Source: Gnetum montanum
Lineage: Eukaryota > Streptophyta > Gnetopsida > Gnetales > Gnetaceae
DNA: 22,302 nucleotides
NCBI GenBank assembly: GCA_015680685.1
Contig: MNCI01006836.1
Location: 182,352-204,653 of the forward strand
Reading direction: 5' to 3'
Shown here: positions 18,592 to 22,302 of the stretch, one piece after another
Numbering within the stretch: position 1 is the first letter of the stretch
Layout: each line of letters begins with the position of its first letter
Notes under the pieces: generated by a model
What the model was told of the DNA's origin: nothing
The model's database searches: none
The model's input: only the letters and a program-made list of their open reading frames with translations
Position numbers and translations under genes: made by a program

Positions 18592-20158
18592 ATGCCTTCT
18601 TCTCATAAGAGCAACTCACCACCTAAGGACCACACACGAGACAGTCGGCAAGATATAAAAAACATAACCAAAATTAGCCACATCCTAAACAATACAAGAT
18701 AGTTTATACTCATCCTAATGAGTATATTCCAGATTTTACTTTTATTCTCCATCAGGATGAATAGCTGCGATGGAGATATTTGCAAGGTAACATTGTGTTA
18801 CCCCCAAATCAATCAGTCCCTCAGATGCTTTTTAGTGCCCTGGCATAGATTGGCATGCAAGAATTATTTGCTAAATACGTTGGTGAAGATCTTGACATGA
18901 GGAATTATTATCCCACAGATGCCCAACGTATGAGAGACTTAAGGCAGGAGAGTCAACATGCACTTTTGAAGGGCAAGGTCCCACACGTCCTTAGCAAAAT
19001 AGAAGACGAGGAACCCTTTATCACAGGTTCTTTAGCAAAGGATGTTCCCCTTCCTAATGATGGTGAGGAGGATGAGTATCAGAACCTACGATCAACGATA
19101 CATATCCCTGGTTCTAATGCCTGTGAGCACCAACTGTTCATAGAGGGAACAACTACTCATGCTAAGGATGAGCACTTTGATCATCACCACAATCAGGGTC
19201 GTAGCAGCCGAAGAGAAGGCAAGAAACATCGTCATGACGATGGTTCCCCTTCTTCTTCCCCTTCTTCACATCACTCATCCTCTCCTTCCACATCTGGGCA
19301 CAGCCACCATGAACATAAAGGTGAGGATAAAAGTAAGAAGGATGAAAGACCTCGATGTGAAAGTTGAGAGAGAGGACAAGGGCAAGGACGTAGGGAGAGT
19401 AGGAAACAACGCAGACATCACAGGCGTCATGAAAGAGACGATCATGACGAGCCCCTACTTGCAACCTGAAGTATTCTTGACATAACAGAGGTAGTTAGGA
19501 TTCCCACAAGGCATTTAAAGGATAGCCAGATCAAGCGTTTAGACATGAATAATATCCCACGGTGCGAAGGGGGATACAATGCTGATCCGCAAAATCATTT
19601 ACAGGCATTCCACGATGCCTGTGCCTTGCAAAATATAGAAAATGAGTGCCAAAAACTTAAGTTGTTCCCACGGACACTCACCAAAGAAGCAAAGAGCTGG
19701 TACCAATCCTTAGAATCGAAGACCATTAGGAGGTGAAGTACGATGCTAGAACTGTTCAACGAAAAGTATCAAACGTACTCCAGAGTGTTCAATTTTCGTA
19801 AGTAGATCCAAGGCTGGAAGTAAGGTACACACGAACCCTTGGATGCTTCCATGGCCCTCTATTACACATTGTTACATCATTGCCTGGGCCATGGGTACGC
19901 TCAGCAAAATCAACTTCGCCACATCATGGATGGACTAAGGAATGAAACTAGAAGAACCCTTGGGACTTATGCCCAAGGGAGACTCTCATAACTTAGAGCC
20001 CATGAAGTACGTAGCTTGTTGGAGCAAGTAGCAAATGACGAAGGTGAGCTACGCAAAAGAAAAAGTGCAAAAGAGTACAACCGCGATCCCTCCCTTCGAA
20101 AGAAGGGAGTGAAATTTTGTGATGAAGAGGATGAGTCACCAATCGAAGAGTTGGTGAA
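18592..20158 (+). pseudogene. gag: Gag of element D, N-terminal and capsid part, with internal stops
   Basis: A likely start at 18592 reads MPSSHKSNSPPKDHTRDSR. After a frameshift (before ~18688) one frame runs to ~20158: YTHPNEYIPDF, NIVLPPNQSVPQMLF, QELFAKYVGEDLDMRNYYPT, a His/Ser/Asp-rich stretch (19180-19360), then the capsid core at 19545-19800 (NADPQNHLQAFHDAC, KLKLFPRTLTKEAKSWYQSL, MLELFNEKYQTYSRV) and RLRAHEVRSLLEQVANDEG-like sequence. In-frame stops are at 18762, 18846, 19365, 19467, 19734, 19803, 19821 and 19989. Each is TAG, TGA or TAA and could derive from CAG, CGA or CAA by one C-to-T change. Gag would form the particle. The identification as Ty3/Gypsy retrotransposon Gag is firm; function is lost. 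Confidence 0.78.
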
Positions 20159-21145
20159 TTGGAAAACTTTGTCATTCCAAAGTTGACAACCGAGGTATTG
20201 GCCAAAGTAGACCAAATGTGGGATTCCTTAGACTCAAGAATTGAAACAGTCTTGAAAATTGTAGAAGAGTCTAAGGTTGAAAAAAGTAGTGACAAAGGTA
20301 AGAAAAAGTGGAGAGATTTAAGCCCTGCATATAACAAGGGTAAGGAAAAAATCACTAACTTTGATGTGGCTGAGGATTTTGATTCAGATGATGACGGTGG
20401 ATGTGAGATCTACCATTATGGCCATCCTAAGGGATGTTGCCCCATCATCTCACATCTACAGGAGTCTGGGGTGTATGCGCTTAATCCAAGACTCAACCAA
20501 TGACAAACACCCTAAAGGTTACCTTATCCACAAGGTAACCCAAGGTAATTCCACCAACCCTTAACGTATTATCCAAGTGGAACTCCTCCACAGCCCATTG
20601 GACAACATCAGCAGTGGCAATACCCACAGTCATGGGGGATGCCACCGCCAACACAACAGTACCCTTACCGGTAGCCTGATCCTTATGGTTATTATGTGCA
20701 GCAGCCGATTTCTCCAAGTGACTCTATGGGTCATGCAACCCCCAACTGTCACTACCGAGTTCGGGAGTACTTTAGAAGGACTCCTTCTCCTCCAGGAGAC
20801 ATCTCACACTTGTTTCATCCTCCTAATCCATCCGCACCTCTTCCACCACAAGTAGTTCCCATAACACCTCCTGCTCCAACAATGCAAGGGAAACATCCTC
20901 CTCAACCACAGCAATGTCACACTACAAGAGCTGTAAATATCCAACCTGCTGCTGGTTCTAACAACTGTAAAAAGAGAAGACCTTACTTTAGAATCAAAAG
21001 CCTAGATAAACTCTCACAACAACAAGCAGTTGAGGCCATGTACACTCCTCCATCAGCATCTAACACTTCGGAGAACCCTTCAGTCCAACAGAGCGTAACA
21101 CATACGGTTATGTTAATGCATACTGTAACCGACTGGATCAAGTAG
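20159..21145 (+). pseudogene. gag: Gag C-terminal part of element D with knuckle variant and Pro/Gln-rich linker
   Basis: A second frameshift near 20158 moves the reading to a new frame that continues to 21145. It has a charged helix-like segment (KVEKSSDKGKKKWRDLS), an acidic stretch FDSDDDGG, and then the motif C-E-I-Y-H-Y-G-H-P-K-G-C-C at 20403-20441. This resembles a CCHC zinc knuckle with Tyr in place of the second Cys. The element B copy also has Tyr there, so this is probably a family feature rather than decay. A Pro/Gln-rich region follows (QQWQYPQSWGMPPPTQQ, PDPYGYYVQQ, RRTPSPPGD, NPSAPLPPQVVPITPP), open from 20696 to 21142. Stops occur at 20501-20503 and several points to 20680. It links Gag to the protease. 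Confidence 0.65.
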
Positions 21146-21850
21146 GCCACCTTCCTAGGAAACTAACTGACCCTGGAAGTCCCTTAATCTATTTGCAGAT
21201 TGCCAGAAATAAACCACATAGGGCTCTTCTTGACTCAGGTTCTCGAGTCAACTTAATTTCACGAGAGATATATCACGCCTAGAACCTGCCCCAACTTAAG
21301 AAGAGCAACATTCAGCTAGAGCTAGCAAACTAGTCTATCACCATTCCCTTGGGATTGGTGGAGGAAATCATTACCATTGTGTGTGGTTGGTCTTACCCGG
21401 CTGATTTTCTAGTGATTGAAGTGAACAACAACGAAGGGCACTTCCCAATTATAATGGGAAGGGCATGAATAAGCACAGTAGACGCATGTCTTAGGATCCA
21501 CGATCTTTCCTTGGAAATCTCTAAGATAAACATATGTGGAAAGATCGAGAAGAGGAAAGTTCCATGCATCACATACAATGATTCATCAAGTGATGACATG
21601 GAAGAAATGCCTCCATGTAATGGGTGTGCCCAAGAAACTTTGAACCAAAGATGCCTGTATGTAGCAACCACACAAGAAGTAGTAGATACCCCATGGTTGA
21701 CAACTACCAGAAGGAGCATAAAAATATGGATGGAACGAACTGAGGAAACCCATGCCAACAACGAAGGCATAGACACATTGGAATATGAGCATCACCAACT
21801 TCCATCCGTCAATCTAAGATCATCAATTGGGAGAAGTTGGGCACTTTTAT
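21146..21850 (+). pseudogene. pro: Retropepsin-like aspartic protease of element D
   Basis: The frame reads HRALLDSGSRVNLISREIY with the active-site Asp-Ser-Gly at 21232-21240. Then come LPQLKKSNIQLELAN, ITIPLGLVEEIITIVCGWSY, PADFLVIEV and HFPIIMGRA, the second protease signature (PIILGRPF in related elements). A tail (KINICGKIEKRKVPCITYND, then an open 113-residue stretch from 21511) extends to 21850. Stops are at 21280, 21331 and 21466, and a frameshift separates it from gag at 21143. Such enzymes act as dimers to mature Gag-Pol in the particle. The DFxV and PIxxGR signatures fit Athila/Tat-type plant elements. It is not functional as it stands. Confidence 0.75.
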
Positions 21851-21946
21851 GAAATTCAAACAGATGCTCATTATTTTGGATCTCTCCCTTACAACTCAGT
21901 CATGGGGGAGATGGTCACCTATGCTAATCATATGGGGCCCTCAGTT

Positions 21947-22101
21947 CTTTTAAGTTTTTTTTTTAAATGTTTTTGTTTTACACATTTTTGTTTTACAAAT
22001 TTCTTTAACTTTTCTACTTTTTGGTTTACAAATTTCTTTAACTTTTCTTGTTTTTTTTTTACATCATCATTATACTTTTTCAATTTTTGTGTGTGTGTGT
22101 G
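21947..22101 (+). repeat. T-rich tract with a 33-bp duplication and (TG)7
   Basis: After the protease tail and a TCATGGGGGAGATGG word (21899-21913), the sequence becomes T-rich. The 24-nt block beginning TTTACAAATTTCTTTAAC occurs at 21992 and 22025, a 33-bp period. A (TG)7 microsatellite closes it at 22088-22101. An open frame across it is only Phe-rich low complexity. Confidence 0.7.
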
Positions 22102-22302
22102 ATCCACCGTGTAAGTTTGTCCCATAATAAGCATTCTTCATGATGATATGAACTATTTTCATATTGATTGCTAATGTTTGGTTTTTACCTTTTAAGTCAC
22201 AATGTTGATACTAAGGTATGTTTCTTTTGATATGGCAGGCAATGAGATCACTTCATCCATCCATCCCCTAGTTTCTATGGTCTCTCTCGGCTTGGAAATG
22301 TA
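22102..22302 (+). other. Unassigned end of window
   Basis: I see no gene. TATGGCAG followed by GCAATGAG near 22232 could serve as a splice acceptor after the upstream pyrimidine-rich DNA, but no recognisable coding sequence follows before the window ends. Confidence 0.3.

Noticed and set aside
19162-19464. Minus-strand 100-codon frame opposite element D gag
   Set aside because: A shadow of the His/Ser/Asp-rich Gag segment; Gag is supported by homologous peptides in element B.
21827-22102. 91-codon open frame at the end of element D
   Set aside because: Its second half is a Phe-rich translation of a T-rich tract; only the first ~45 residues are likely element-derived.
1-22302. Search for tRNA, rRNA, CRISPR or bacterial-type operons
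   Set aside because: No cloverleaf with conserved boxes, no rRNA segment and no regular spacer-repeat array was seen; the only tRNA-like words are the two retroelement primer sites.

Overview
This is plant nuclear DNA, AT-rich, packed with decayed LTR retrotransposons and without any intact host gene. Evidence: polypurine tracts, TATA boxes, AATAAA signals, a tRNA-Asp type primer binding site (PBS), and gag/protease peptides of the plant Ty3/Gypsy Tat-Athila kind. The density and decay of these elements fit a large seed-plant genome, possibly a gymnosperm, but the species cannot be fixed from the sequence. No rRNA, tRNA or CRISPR array was seen.

Layout. (1) 1-3490, plus strand: 3' end of an LTR element, with a last open frame (10-522), a polypurine tract (716-729) and a 2.76-kb LTR bounded by 8-bp inverted ends (730-3490). 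(2) 3491-5314: AT-rich DNA carrying a letter-perfect 514-bp inverted repeat (3631-4144 against 4800-5313). Its edges coincide with two single Ns (4145, 5314), so it is probably a misoriented, unmerged contig. (3) 5315-8885, minus strand: a broken gag-pro region (element C). (4) 8886-10067: non-coding DNA with a diverged ~474-bp direct duplication. (5) 10068-11334, minus strand: a probable LTR containing a five-unit 20-bp minisatellite, ending at a 50-N gap (11335-11384). (6) 11385-22302, plus strand: three related LTRs in head-to-tail order, A (~12048-12825), B (~13214-14205) and D (~17486-18450). B and D are each followed by a tRNA-Asp type PBS and colinear, broken gag(-pro) remnants.

A normal element of this kind makes Gag (particle shell), protease, reverse transcriptase, RNase H and integrase. 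Here only gag, protease and 3'-terminal pieces are visible; no reverse transcriptase or integrase was recognised. The stops in D gag all have the form expected from C-to-T change of CGA, CAG or CAA codons. D is the least decayed and keeps CpG-rich motifs; B and C are older.

The most interesting signal is in the U5 part of LTR D. Two 70-nt units, 105 bp apart, align without gaps and fold into the same multi-tier hairpin. Four base pairs differ between the units by changes on both sides that keep pairing, which suggests a selected or actively homogenised structure. Other points of note are an array of CGATATCGCG palindromes in the U3 of the same LTR and the unusual shared-LTR layout of elements A, B and D.
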